Assembly: GCF_004324755.1 (NCBI RefSeq)
Contig: NZ_SDMQ01000017.1
Location: 1 to 60,301 of the forward strand
From: Propioniciclava sinopodophylli
GTDB lineage: Bacteria > Actinomycetota > Actinomycetes > Propionibacteriales > Propionibacteriaceae
Length of the DNA: 60,301 nucleotides
Direction of reading: 5' to 3'
In this document: piece after piece, positions 25,083-36,205 of the stretch
How positions within the stretch are numbered: the first letter of the stretch is position 1
Layout of the letters: every line of letters begins with the position of its first letter
Notes under the pieces: model-generated
What the model was told of the DNA's origin: nothing
Databases searched by the model: none
Seen by the model: the letters and a program-made list of their open reading frames with translations, nothing else
Translations under genes and position numbers: made by a program

Positions 25083-25751
25083 ATGAGCGACGCCCCTTCC
25101 TACGACTACCTCACCGACGGGGCGGCCATCTACGCCGAGTCGTTCCGGATCATCCGGGAGGAGTCCGACTTGGGGCGCTTCCCCGACGACCTCTCGAAGG
25201 TAGTCGTCCGCATGATCCACGCCGCCGCCCAGACCGACCTGGTCGACGACATCGCGTGGACGCGCGGCGTCGTGGCGTCCTGCCGCGCAGCCCTGATCGC
25301 CGGGGCGCCGATCCTGTGCGACTCGTCGATGGTCGCCACCGGCATCATCCGATCCCGGCTGCCTGCGAACAACGAGGTGGTCTGCCACCTGCGCGACCCA
25401 CGACTGGCGGCGTTGGCGTCCGAGTTGGGCACGACGAAGACCGCTGCGGCCATCGAGTTGTGGAAGCCGCAACTGGAGGGCGCGGTCGTGGCGATCGGGA
25501 ACGCGCCGACGTCGCTGTTCAGGCTGCTGGAGGTGGTGCGCGACACCGGCGTGAAGCCCGCGGGCGTGATCGGCATCCCGGTCGGGTTCGTGGGTGCGGC
25601 CGAGTCGAAGGCAGCGCTGGCCGAGAACCCGTTCGGGCTCGAGTTCCTGACCGTGCTCGGACGCCGTGGCGGCTCGGCCATCGCGGTGGCCGCGGTGAAC
25701 GCCATCGCGTCGACCGCCGAGACCACCAACGAGGCCCGCACCGATGCGTGA
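25083..25751 (+). CDS. cbiC: Precorrin-8X methylmutase
   Basis: The ATG at 25083, with GAAAGGAACG upstream, gives 222 residues of the CobH/CbiC family. Signatures are VVRMIHAAAQTDLVDDI, where H46 is the catalytic proton donor, APILCDSSMVATGI and IGNAPTSLFRLLE. It moves the methyl group from C11 to C12 to form (cobalt-)hydrogenobyrinate. It is divergent from cbiM and overlaps cobF by 8 bases. Confidence 0.95.
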   Translation: MSDAPSYDYLTDGAAIYAESFRIIREESDLGRFPDDLSKVVVRMIHAAAQTDLVDDIAWTRGVVASCRAALIAGAPILCDSSMVATGIIRSRLPANNEVVCHLRDPRLAALASELGTTKTAAAIELWKPQLEGAVVAIGNAPTSLFRLLEVVRDTGVKPAGVIGIPVGFVGAAESKAALAENPFGLEFLTVLGRRGGSAIAVAAVNAIASTAETTNEARTDA

Positions 25752-26523
25752 GCTGGTGCTGATCGGGGTCGGAGCCGGGGATCCGGAGTGGGTGACCCTC
25801 GCGGCCGTCCGCGCGATCCAGGAGATCGACGTCCTGTTCGTCGTGGTCAAGGAGCGCGAGTACGACGACCTCGTCGAGGCGCGGCGTTCGATCATCGAGC
25901 GGCACCGGACCCGTCCGCTGACGATGGTCGAACTGCTCGACCCGCCCCGGCCGTGGCAGTCGGTGCCGGACTATCCGGCGGCGGTGGCTGCCTGGCGGGC
26001 GCATCGACTGGAGTCGTGGGGCCAGGCGGTCGCCGGGCACCTGGGCGAGGGGCAGAGTGGTGGCTTCCTGGTCTGGGGCGACCCGAGCCTGTACGAGAGC
26101 ACGCTGGCGATCGTGGAACAACTGGTGGCGTCGGCGTCCGAGGAGATCACCTACCGGGTGATCCCCGGCGTGAGCAGCGTGTTGGCGCTGGCCGCGGCGC
26201 ATCGGATTCCGCTGAACCGGCAGGGCAGGGCCGTGCAGATCTCGCCCGCCCGAATGCTGGCGGGCGGTATGCCCGAGGGCGTGGACGACGTGGTGGTGAT
26301 GCTCGACGGCAAGCAGGCGTTCGCGTCCATTGACCCGGCCGGGCTCGACATCTACTGGGGTGCGTACCTGGGTACACCCGAGCAACTGTTGGTCAGCGGC
26401 CCGTTGGGGGACGTGGCCGAGGAGATCATCCGGGTGCGTGCGGACGCCGCCGCGCGCCTCGGGTGGGTGTTCGACACCTACCTGCTCCGGCGTCGGGACC
26501 GGGAGCCGGCGCGCGGCGGTTGA
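25744..26523 (+). CDS. cobF: Precorrin-6A synthase (deacetylating), CobF
   Basis: This 259-residue tetrapyrrole methylase begins ELVLIGVGAGDPEWVTLAAV and contains GFLVWGDPSLYESTL and YRVIPGVSSVLALAAAHRIPLN, which fit CobF. The family methylates C1 and removes the C20-derived acetyl unit of precorrin-5 in the oxygen-dependent, late-cobalt pathway. Here it sits with early-cobalt genes (cbiL, cbiF, cbiG), an unusual mixture. It follows cbiC with an overlap and ends 4 bases before the convergent nrdF. Confidence 0.88.
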   Translation: MRELVLIGVGAGDPEWVTLAAVRAIQEIDVLFVVVKEREYDDLVEARRSIIERHRTRPLTMVELLDPPRPWQSVPDYPAAVAAWRAHRLESWGQAVAGHLGEGQSGGFLVWGDPSLYESTLAIVEQLVASASEEITYRVIPGVSSVLALAAAHRIPLNRQGRAVQISPARMLAGGMPEGVDDVVVMLDGKQAFASIDPAGLDIYWGAYLGTPEQLLVSGPLGDVAEEIIRVRADAAARLGWVFDTYLLRRRDREPARGG

Positions 26524-26527
26524 TCGC

Positions 26528-29678
<3,151 letters not shown>

Positions 29679-29682
<4 letters not shown>

Positions 29683-30065
29683 GGGTGCAAGAGCCTTTCG
29701 TGGATGCGCTCGACGTCGTCGGGCGTGCCCAGCAGTTCGAAGCGGTCGAGGTGCGGCACGTGGCACTTGCGGGCCACGATGTCGCCGGCCAGGCAGTAGG
29801 CCTCGCCGAAGTTGGTGTTACCGGCGGAGATCACTCCGCGCAGGAGGGCCCGGTTGTCCGGGTTGTTGAGGAACCGAATCACCTGCTTGGGCACAGCCCC
29901 GCCGGTGTTGCCGCCCCCGTAGGTCGGCACGATGAGCACGTACGGATCCTGGACCGTCAGCGGCTCATCGTGGGCGCGCAGCGGGATGCGGGCGGCATCC
30001 ACCCGCAGCTTCTGCACGAAGCGGTGGGTGTTTTCCGACGCCGACGAGAAGTAGACGACGCGCAC
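29679..30065 (-). CDS. nrdI: NrdI flavodoxin-like activase
   Basis: The 128-residue flavoprotein has [18 protein letters not shown] (phosphate loop), [10 protein letters not shown] and [14 protein letters not shown], all NrdI signatures. NrdI supplies oxidant to assemble the Mn2-tyrosyl radical in NrdF. It starts 14 bases after nrdH ends and overlaps nrdE by 4 bases. Confidence 0.97.
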
Positions 30066-30079
30066 GGCAGGTCGCGCGC

Positions 30080-30328
30080 TCAGGCGACGTGGACGCGCTG
30101 CGCCGCAGCCTTGATGCGGTCCGGGCGGAAACCGGCCCAGTGGTCATCGCCGTCGACCACGACCGGAACCTGCTGGTAGCCCATCGCCATCACGTCGAGG
30201 AGGGCAGCCTCGTCCTCGGCCAGGTCGATCACCTCGTAGTGGAGGCCGAGCTTGTCCATGGCGCGGTAGGTCGCCGTGCACTGAACGCAGGCGGGCTTGC
30301 TGTAGACGGTGATGGTGCTGGTCGACAT
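30080..30328 (-). CDS. nrdH: NrdH glutaredoxin-like protein
   Basis: The ATG at 30328, with CGAGGAGAGAGC upstream, gives 82 residues. The redox site is [14 protein letters not shown], with YQQVPVVV (cis-Pro) and [10 protein letters not shown] downstream. NrdH is reduced by thioredoxin reductase and feeds electrons to NrdE. It is the first gene of the operon, 92 bases or more downstream of a cobalamin riboswitch. Confidence 0.96.
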   Translation of the reverse strand: MSTSTITVYSKPACVQCTATYRAMDKLGLHYEVIDLAEDEAALLDVMAMGYQQVPVVVDGDDHWAGFRPDRIKAAAQRVHVA

Positions 30329-30419
30329 GCTCTCTCCTCGAAGCAAGGGGACTCGAGGGCAGGGGAGCGCACAGCGCCCTGGTCTTCCCACGAGACCGAT
30401 GGTAGGAAACCGGGCGAGC

Positions 30420-30600
30420 CCGGGCGCTGGCAGGTCTTCGGACTCGAGGGCGGGCGCGGACGCGCTTGCCTAGTGGGCGACGCTTCCCAGCCGTGCGGCC
30501 AGTGCTTGATGTCGCCGTTCGTTCCCTCTTACCGCTGCGGGGCAGTCCCGGATTCGCACCGGGTTCCCTCTTGCCTCGCCTCAACCCCTACATGTTGTGG
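30420..30600 (-). promoter_or_regulatory. Cobalamin riboswitch upstream of nrdHIEF
   Basis: The minus-strand leader carries a near-perfect consensus: AGAGGGAACCCGGTGCGAAT, then CCGGGACTGCCCCGCAGCGG, and the B12 box GAGTCCGAAGACCTGCC (30429-30445). Stretches between them fold as the variable peripheral arms. A G/C-rich inverted repeat follows toward nrdH. Such control of B12-independent ribonucleotide reductase is known for the Streptomyces nrdABS genes: when B12 allows a class II enzyme to work, the class I operon is switched off. No class II gene is in the window. Confidence 0.93.
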
Positions 30601-30625
30601 GTGCCTTGGCGAACCAGCACTACGG

Positions 30626-30654
30626 ATAGTAATCACATCGATGTAATCTGTAAA
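30626..30654 (-). promoter_or_regulatory. nrdHIEF promoter with palindromic operator in the spacer
   Basis: On the minus strand TTTACA (30649-30654) and TACTAT (30626-30631) are separated by exactly 17 bases, a good sigma-70-type promoter. The spacer is filled by ATTACATCGATGTGAT, whose ten central bases (30635-30644) form a perfect palindrome, so a repressor probably binds between the two elements. A weaker NrdR-box-like sequence, CCACAACATGTAGGGG, lies just downstream at 30586-30601. The transcript would start near 30619, about 20 bases before the riboswitch. Confidence 0.6.
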
Positions 30655-30724
30655 GCCCTTCCCCGCTGCCCGGAGTCGGCCGGAGTCGGCCGCACCGGGG
30701 CGTCGGGTCGCCGGTGGGGCGGTG

Positions 30725-31966
30725 TCACAAGGCCGCGATGGCCGCGACGGCGGCGTCCCGGGCCCGCTTCGAGCGATGGGGCACGCGGTCGCCGATGACG
30801 CCCACGGTGAGGCCCTCGAACGTGCCGGTGGCCGGCGTCCGGGCGGTGCCGGCGTCGGACCGGTCGGCGCGCACGCAGAAGATGCCGCGCGCCTCGCAGG
30901 CGTCGGCGACCATCGCGTTGGCGTCCGGATCGTCGGTGGCGGCGATGGCGTACCGGGCGCCTTCCACGTCGGACTCGGTGACCGGACGCAGCTCAAGCGT
31001 GAGGGCACCACCGAACGCCCAGGCTTCGAGGTCGGGGCAGGCAGCGAGGGCGACGACGTGCAACTCGGCGCCCGCGGCGAGCAGTGCGGGAACGCGGCGT
31101 GCGGCGACCGTGCCCGCACCGGCCATGAGCACCCGGCGGCCGCGCAGGTCGAGCCCGGCCAGGTACATCGGTGAGCCTTCCCCAGGCGATGTGTGCAGTC
31201 CCCGCCGCCCGGCCGATGCCTTGGCGGCGCCCGTCCGATAGCGGTCGACGACGACCTCGGCCAGAGCGTCGCAGTCGCCAATGACGTCGGCCAGCCGGAC
31301 CTCGATCCCGTGGTTGGCCGCCCAGTCTGCCGCCTGTTTGGCCGCCGAGTTCTGCAGCCGGCCGGGGAACATGTAGTTCGGCGCGATCACGATGCGCTGG
31401 AACCCCACCGCCTTGAGCTGGTTCAGCGCGTCGATCAGCGACGGACGCACCACCTGGATGTAGGCGGGCACCGTGAACCCGTAACCGCCCTCCTCCCCGA
31501 CAACCCGGCTCAGGCGCGCGTGATCGGCGTTGGCCCGGGTCACCGAACACCCGCGGCCGAGGAAGACGACACCGACCTGCTCGGGCGTCCAGTCGCCGAG
31601 CTGCGCCGCGACGCGCTCGATGACGGCCGCGCGCAGGCGGGAGTCCGGACCCAGGTGCGGGGTCGTGATGACCGTCGCGGAACCCACGCGGGCGCAGCCC
31701 TCGGCGACCGCCTCAGGGATGTCCTCCAACACGTGGCCGCCCTGGCCCAGCATCAGCGGCACGACGACGGCGCGTCGGTCGGGCTGCGTCTCGAGCGCGG
31801 ACGCCAGCGCATCGGCGATGGTGGGGGTGTCGAGCTCGACGTAGGCGTCCCGGACGTCGACGTCGGACAGCATGGCTGCCACCCGCTGTGTGAGGGCGCG
31901 GCCGACGGCCTGGCCCTCGGCGGAGCGGGTGCCGTGGATCGCGATGACGAGCGCAGGGTTGTTCAC
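30725..31966 (-). CDS. cbiX: CbiX cobaltochelatase fused to precorrin-2 dehydrogenase domain
   Basis: The GTG at 31966 overlaps the cbiEGH stop (GTGA). Residues about 1-250 are a CbiX chelatase (VIAIHGTRSAEGQAVG, VVVPLMLGQGGHVLEDIP, RIVIAPNYMFPGRL), which inserts Co(II) into sirohydrochlorin. Residues about 265-413 form a Met8/CysG-type NAD-dependent dehydrogenase (DLRGRRVLMAGAGTVAARRV, YAIAATDDPDANAMVADAC, TFEGLTVGVIGD), which oxidises precorrin-2 to sirohydrochlorin. One protein therefore performs two consecutive steps. It is the last gene of the cbiL-cbiF-cbiEGH-cbiX operon. Confidence 0.9.
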   Translation of the reverse strand: MNNPALVIAIHGTRSAEGQAVGRALTQRVAAMLSDVDVRDAYVELDTPTIADALASALETQPDRRAVVVPLMLGQGGHVLEDIPEAVAEGCARVGSATVITTPHLGPDSRLRAAVIERVAAQLGDWTPEQVGVVFLGRGCSVTRANADHARLSRVVGEEGGYGFTVPAYIQVVRPSLIDALNQLKAVGFQRIVIAPNYMFPGRLQNSAAKQAADWAANHGIEVRLADVIGDCDALAEVVVDRYRTGAAKASAGRRGLHTSPGEGSPMYLAGLDLRGRRVLMAGAGTVAARRVPALLAAGAELHVVALAACPDLEAWAFGGALTLELRPVTESDVEGARYAIAATDDPDANAMVADACEARGIFCVRADRSDAGTARTPATGTFEGLTVGVIGDRVPHRSKRARDAAVAAIAAL

Positions 31967-34443
31967 AGGGACTCCTTGTCGGGGTTCATCCAGTGGTAGT
32001 CCCGCGGGGTCACCATCGCGGACGCCCCTTGTCCCGTCGGCACGAGCTTGGTCGTGGACGATCCCACGATCACGATCGAGTGCATGTCGACCCAGTCCGG
32101 GTCGAAGTCGGCCAGCGCGGCGACGCGGTGGTTCTGGTTCGGGCGGGAGGCATCCTGCACGACGGCGACCGGTGTCGTGGGTGGACGCCGTGCGCCCAGG
32201 ATCTCCAGGGCGCGGGGCAGGTGCGCCAGCCGCTTCTTACTGCGCGGGTTGTAGAGCGCGACCACGAAATCGCCGTCGGCTGCTGCCTGCAGGCGACGCT
32301 CGATGGTGTACCAATCGGTGTGCAGGTCGCTGAGCGAGATCGTGACGTGGTCGTGCCCCAGCGGCGCACCGAGGATCGCCGACGCCGCCAACTCAGCGGT
32401 CACGCCCGGCACCACCTGGACGTCCACGCCCTCGGTGCCCTTCTCGAGCAGCGGTGAGGCCATCGCGTAGATCGCCGGGTCGCCGCCGCAGACCAGCGAC
32501 ACCGAGCGCCCCTCCCGGGCCTTGGCGATGGCGAACTCGATGCGGTGCTCCTCGGTGCCCATGCCGATGGCCATGATCTCGGTTCCGGGGCGCAACAGAT
32601 GCCGGATCTGCGCCACATAGGGCCGGTACCCGACCACCACGGCGGATGCGCGCAGGACGTCGCGGGCGCGGGGCGTCAACAGGTCGTCGGCACCCGGGCC
32701 GAGCCCCACGACGGCCAGCGTGCCGATGGGGGCGATTCGGCCGATCGCGATGGTCGCCTCGCCATTCTTGCGCTTCTCGACGATGAGGTCCGCTCCGTGC
32801 GCGACCACGGACGCCTCCGCCACGCTCGGTGTGCCCACCGCCGTCAGCGGGGCGTCGCTCGGGTTGGGGACGGTGACGTCCGCGAGGACGTCAGCGGGGT
32901 AGGTGATGAACGGCACCCCGAGTTGGGCGGCCAGCTGGATCAGGCCCGCCTCGTCGGCCTTGGCGTCCACGCTGGTCAGCGCCGTGATCGACGCCCGCGC
33001 CCACCCGCTCTCGGCGAGGGTTTGGCCGAGCAGGACGTCGAGCGTGGTGGCAGGAGTGCCGCGGTTGCAGCCCATGCCGACGACCAGGCTCTTGGGGTGG
33101 AGGGTGACGGTCGGCAGGTCGTGGGCGGCGGAGTCGGGCGGCGGAGCCTCAGCGTCCGAGACCACGATGCGGGCGGCCGGGTCGCCGAGATCGGGGAGCT
33201 CGGTCTCGTGGGTACCTCGGCGCTCAACGCGCGCGACCCCCGGCTCGCGGACGTTCGTCGGCAGCGGCGGGAGCGGCCACGGCTGTTCGCGGACAAGTTG
33301 CACGGGCGCCCCGTCGAGCAGGGCGCGGGTGACGCCGGCGAGATCGCCGGAGGTGGCCCAGCCGAGTGTGTCCAGTCCCGGGATACCCGTGGCGTCGGTG
33401 GCCGTGGTGACCGCCGGGGTCGCGCCGAGGATGTCCGCCACCCGGCGGGCCAGTTCATTGGCGCCGCCGACGTGTCCACCGACCAGGGGCACGACGAACG
33501 CAGCGGCCTCGTCGACCACCACCACGCCCGGGTCGGTCTTCTTGTCGGCGAGAAGGGGCGCGATCAGCCGGGTGGTGGCGCCGAGGGCGAGGTGGCTGAT
33601 GATCAGGTCGCACTCGGCCCACGCGGCGGCGAGGTGCTCGGACGCCTTGCCGTCGTAGCGCCGAGTCGCCCCCAGGGCTGCATCGATGGCGTCGGCGTGG
33701 GCCCGTGCGGCGGGAGAGTTGGTGAGTTGGCCGAGCACGCGGGCGGCACGGTCAGCGGGACGCACCGGGGCCGGTGCCGACGCCGGACGGGTGGCCGCGG
33801 GGGCCGCGCCGGCGAGGCCGGACTGGGTGCCGAGGGCCGCGGGGTCATCAGGATGGTGGGCCAGCACCAGCACCACGTGTGGCTGGGCCGGCTCGGTGAC
33901 GCGCAGCGCTTCGGCTTCGTTCAGCACGCGGACCCGCTCGTCGGCCTCGCCCAGCCGCTCGGCCAACACGTACCAGCGCCCCAGCCCGGTGGTCGCAGAG
34001 ACGATCTGTGGCAGTCCCGTCCGGTGGTCGGTCAGGACGCCGACCTTCGGGTGCTCCCCGCACGCCAACAGCGCCGGGGTCGGGTCATTGCCGTGGGCGG
34101 ACACGAACAGGGCGTCGTCCCAGGGCAGGGCCACTGCGGCGAACGCGGCCGGCAGCGAGCCCACCTCGGGCACGACACGCACGGGCAGTCCTGCCATGCG
34201 GATCCGCCGCACGACGCCGTAGAACAGTGGGTCGCCGGACGCGATGACCACGGCGTCCTCGCCGTCCTGCAACGCAGACAGTGCCTCGATCGCCGGGGTG
34301 ATGGGACCCAGGACCACGCGTCGGGGTTCCGGGACGCCGAGCGCGTCCAAATGGCGCAGCCCGCCGACCACCAGGGAAGCTGTGCCGAGGGCGTCCACCA
34401 GCGAAGGGCGGGGGGAGCCCAGGTAGCCGAACACGGTGATCAT
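31963..34443 (-). CDS. cbiEGH: CbiE-CbiG-CbiH trifunctional corrin-ring enzyme
   Basis: The ATG at 34443 gives 826 residues. Residues about 1-205 are CbiE (C5 methylation: ITVFGYLGSPRPSL, VVIASGDPLFYGVVRRI). Residues about 245-570 are CbiG (N-terminal part with LIISHLALGATTRLIAPLL and VGGHVGGANELARRVADIL; C-terminal part with LVVGMGCNRGTPATTLDVLL), which opens the delta-lactone. Residues about 580-826 are CbiH (C17 methylation and ring contraction: GTLAVVGLGPGADDLLTPRA, VSLVCGGDPAIYAMASPLLE). The same triple fusion is known in Propionibacterium freudenreichii. The linker at about 205-245 is Ala/Pro-rich. Confidence 0.93.
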   Translation of the reverse strand: MITVFGYLGSPRPSLVDALGTASLVVGGLRHLDALGVPEPRRVVLGPITPAIEALSALQDGEDAVVIASGDPLFYGVVRRIRMAGLPVRVVPEVGSLPAAFAAVALPWDDALFVSAHGNDPTPALLACGEHPKVGVLTDHRTGLPQIVSATTGLGRWYVLAERLGEADERVRVLNEAEALRVTEPAQPHVVLVLAHHPDDPAALGTQSGLAGAAPAATRPASAPAPVRPADRAARVLGQLTNSPAARAHADAIDAALGATRRYDGKASEHLAAAWAECDLIISHLALGATTRLIAPLLADKKTDPGVVVVDEAAAFVVPLVGGHVGGANELARRVADILGATPAVTTATDATGIPGLDTLGWATSGDLAGVTRALLDGAPVQLVREQPWPLPPLPTNVREPGVARVERRGTHETELPDLGDPAARIVVSDAEAPPPDSAAHDLPTVTLHPKSLVVGMGCNRGTPATTLDVLLGQTLAESGWARASITALTSVDAKADEAGLIQLAAQLGVPFITYPADVLADVTVPNPSDAPLTAVGTPSVAEASVVAHGADLIVEKRKNGEATIAIGRIAPIGTLAVVGLGPGADDLLTPRARDVLRASAVVVGYRPYVAQIRHLLRPGTEIMAIGMGTEEHRIEFAIAKAREGRSVSLVCGGDPAIYAMASPLLEKGTEGVDVQVVPGVTAELAASAILGAPLGHDHVTISLSDLHTDWYTIERRLQAAADGDFVVALYNPRSKKRLAHLPRALEILGARRPPTTPVAVVQDASRPNQNHRVAALADFDPDWVDMHSIVIVGSSTTKLVPTGQGASAMVTPRDYHWMNPDKESL

Positions 34444-35252
34444 GCCCGGGCCCCCTTCGTGCGCAGGTCGTCGGCGGCGGCCGGGTCGGCGGCACGGTAC
34501 TCGTGCCGGAAACCGGGGTGGTACAGGTGCGAGCGCTTCGCCACGGGGGCCTCGGCCAGGGCAGGGCCGACCAGGATCACCGTGTGCTTCCACCAGTGGT
34601 GGTCCTTCATCGTGGCCGACAGCTCGTCCAGACGACACCGAATCAGCACCTCGTCGGGCCAGCTCACCTTGTGCCCGATGATCACGGGCGTTTCGGGCGG
34701 GTAGCCGCCGGCGAGCAGTTCCTCCTGCAGGGCCCGGTTGCGCGCGGCCGACAGGTACAGCGCCATCGTGGTGCCGTGGCGCGCAAATTCCCGGACGCGC
34801 TCGCGCGGCGGCATGGGCGTCCGGCCGCCCTCGAGGCGGGTGAGGATCAACGACTGGGCCACCTCGGGCAGCGTCAGCTCGACCTCCGCTGCGGCGGCAG
34901 CCGCCGAGAAGGCGGACACCCCCGGGATCGACTCGAACGCGATGCCGACCGCGCGGCACTGGTCGCGTTGCTCGGCGGTGGCCCCGTAGATGGCCGGGTC
35001 TCCGGTGTGCACCCGAGCCACCAGCAGGCCCTCGTCGCGGGCCCGCTCGTACAGCGGGGTGAGGTCTTCCAGCGAGGCGGAGGCGGAGTCGATCAACTCG
35101 GCACCGCGCTTGTGGCCGGCGACCAGATCGGGGCTGACCAGAGAGGACGCCCAGATGATGATGTCGGCCTCGGCGAGGACGCGCGCGCCGCGCACCGTGA
35201 TCAGGTCGGGGGCGCCTGGACCGGCCCCGACGAAGACGACCTTTCCCTTCAC
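34440..35252 (-). CDS. cbiF: Cobalt-precorrin-4 C11-methyltransferase
   Basis: A GTG start overlapping the cbiL stop gives 270 residues. CbiF/CobM signatures are VVFVGAGPGAPDLITVRGAR, VARVHTGDPAIYGATAEQ and ESIPGVSAFSAAAAAAEVELTLPE (shown in part). It methylates C11 with SAM. The 4-base overlaps on both sides show translational coupling in the cbiL operon. Confidence 0.94.
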   Translation of the reverse strand: MKGKVVFVGAGPGAPDLITVRGARVLAEADIIIWASSLVSPDLVAGHKRGAELIDSASASLEDLTPLYERARDEGLLVARVHTGDPAIYGATAEQRDQCRAVGIAFESIPGVSAFSAAAAAAEVELTLPEVAQSLILTRLEGGRTPMPPRERVREFARHGTTMALYLSAARNRALQEELLAGGYPPETPVIIGHKVSWPDEVLIRCRLDELSATMKDHHWWKHTVILVGPALAEAPVAKRSHLYHPGFRHEYRAADPAAADDLRTKGARA

Positions 35253-35989
35253 AGCCTGCCTCCTCGTTGGGCGCGGCGCCCGGTGATGATCATGGTCCCG
35301 AAGTAAGGCACCTCGTCGAAGTCGGCGGGGGAGCCGATGACCTGCTCGGGCGTCCCCACGTTGATGCCCACGATCGCCTCGGCGTCCTCGCCCAACCTGT
35401 CGACGTACTCGCGCAGCTCGGCGTAGTGCCGGCCGATCTTGTAGGCGACGATCGTGTCCGCCTCGGCTCCCAGCGCGGCCAGGTCGCCGACGCCGCGCTT
35501 GACCGGGACGAGACCCAAACGCTCATCGCCCTCGACCAACGGCGTCCGAGACGCCGCGGCCAGCGCCTGCATCGCCGTGATGCCCGGCACCACCTCGACC
35601 TCGACGTCGCCGAACCGTTCGAGGACGGCGTCGGCCAGGTAGCTGAACGTCGAGTACACGCTGGGATCGCCCACGGTTGCGAACGCCACCACGTCGGCCC
35701 CGGTCTCGAAGGCGTCGCAGGCGACCGCGGCAGACGTCTGCCACGCAGCAGCCCGGCGCGCGGTCACGCCGGACGGGTCACTCATGCTGAAAGGCACACG
35801 AACGATCCGCGAGGAGGCCTCCGGGCAGGCGGCGGCGAGCACACGTTCGGCGCGTCCGGGTCCGTCGCCGGACGCCTCGGTTGCGGGGACCAGAACGACA
35901 TCCGCAGTGCTGACAATGCGGTGGGCTTTGAGGGTGAGAAGATCGGGATCGCCCGGACCAACGCCGACCCCTATCAAGCGGCGGGACAT
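35249..35989 (-). CDS. cbiL: Cobalt-precorrin-2/precorrin-2 C20-methyltransferase
   Basis: The ATG at 35989 gives 246 residues starting MSRRLIGVGVGPGDPDLLT. Further signatures are ADVVAFATVGDPSVYSTFSY and VEVVPGITAMQALAAASRTP, which place it with CobI/CbiL rather than CbiF. It methylates C20 of (cobalt-)precorrin-2 and is the first gene of the operon, behind a cobalamin riboswitch. Upstream in-frame codons to 37375 are a shadow of the PrsW gene. Confidence 0.93.
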   Translation of the reverse strand: MSRRLIGVGVGPGDPDLLTLKAHRIVSTADVVLVPATEASGDGPGRAERVLAAACPEASSRIVRVPFSMSDPSGVTARRAAAWQTSAAVACDAFETGADVVAFATVGDPSVYSTFSYLADAVLERFGDVEVEVVPGITAMQALAAASRTPLVEGDERLGLVPVKRGVGDLAALGAEADTIVAYKIGRHYAELREYVDRLGEDAEAIVGINVGTPEQVIGSPADFDEVPYFGTMIITGRRAQRGGRL

Positions 35990-36024
35990 CGCATGCCTCT
36001 CCGGCCCCTGCTGCGGAGGCCACG

Positions 36025-36135
36025 ATGGGGCGCCGGGCCAGGCGACCGGGCTCGTCCCCTCGATCGGGGCATCACCGTTGCGCGACAGCATCGGGATCAC
36101 ACCGACTTCGCTGGATTCGACGCGCCGGCCATCGG
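36025..36135 (-). promoter_or_regulatory. Cobalamin riboswitch upstream of cbiL operon
   Basis: Minus-strand blocks occur in riboswitch order: GCGAAGTCGGTGTGATCCCG (GGTGTGATCC at 36094-36103), CTGTCGCGCAACGGTGATG (36072-36083 holds the core) and a B12-box-like GAGCCCGGTCGCCTGGCC (36036-36053). The blocks are more diverged than in the nrd copy, but spacing and order fit. It should repress corrin synthesis at high cobalamin. Confidence 0.62.
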
Positions 36136-36205
36136 CCGACGCCGTCAAACTACCACTGTGAAGCTGCCGGGCACGCCGTCGGTCTTCCCGACTACGCTGG
36201 GGCGC

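Noticed and set aside
30586-30601. CCACAACATGTAGGGG as a definite NrdR box
   Set aside because: It matches the consensus at about 11 of 16 positions and the second palindrome is 47 bases away, not the usual spacing; kept only as a weak candidate.
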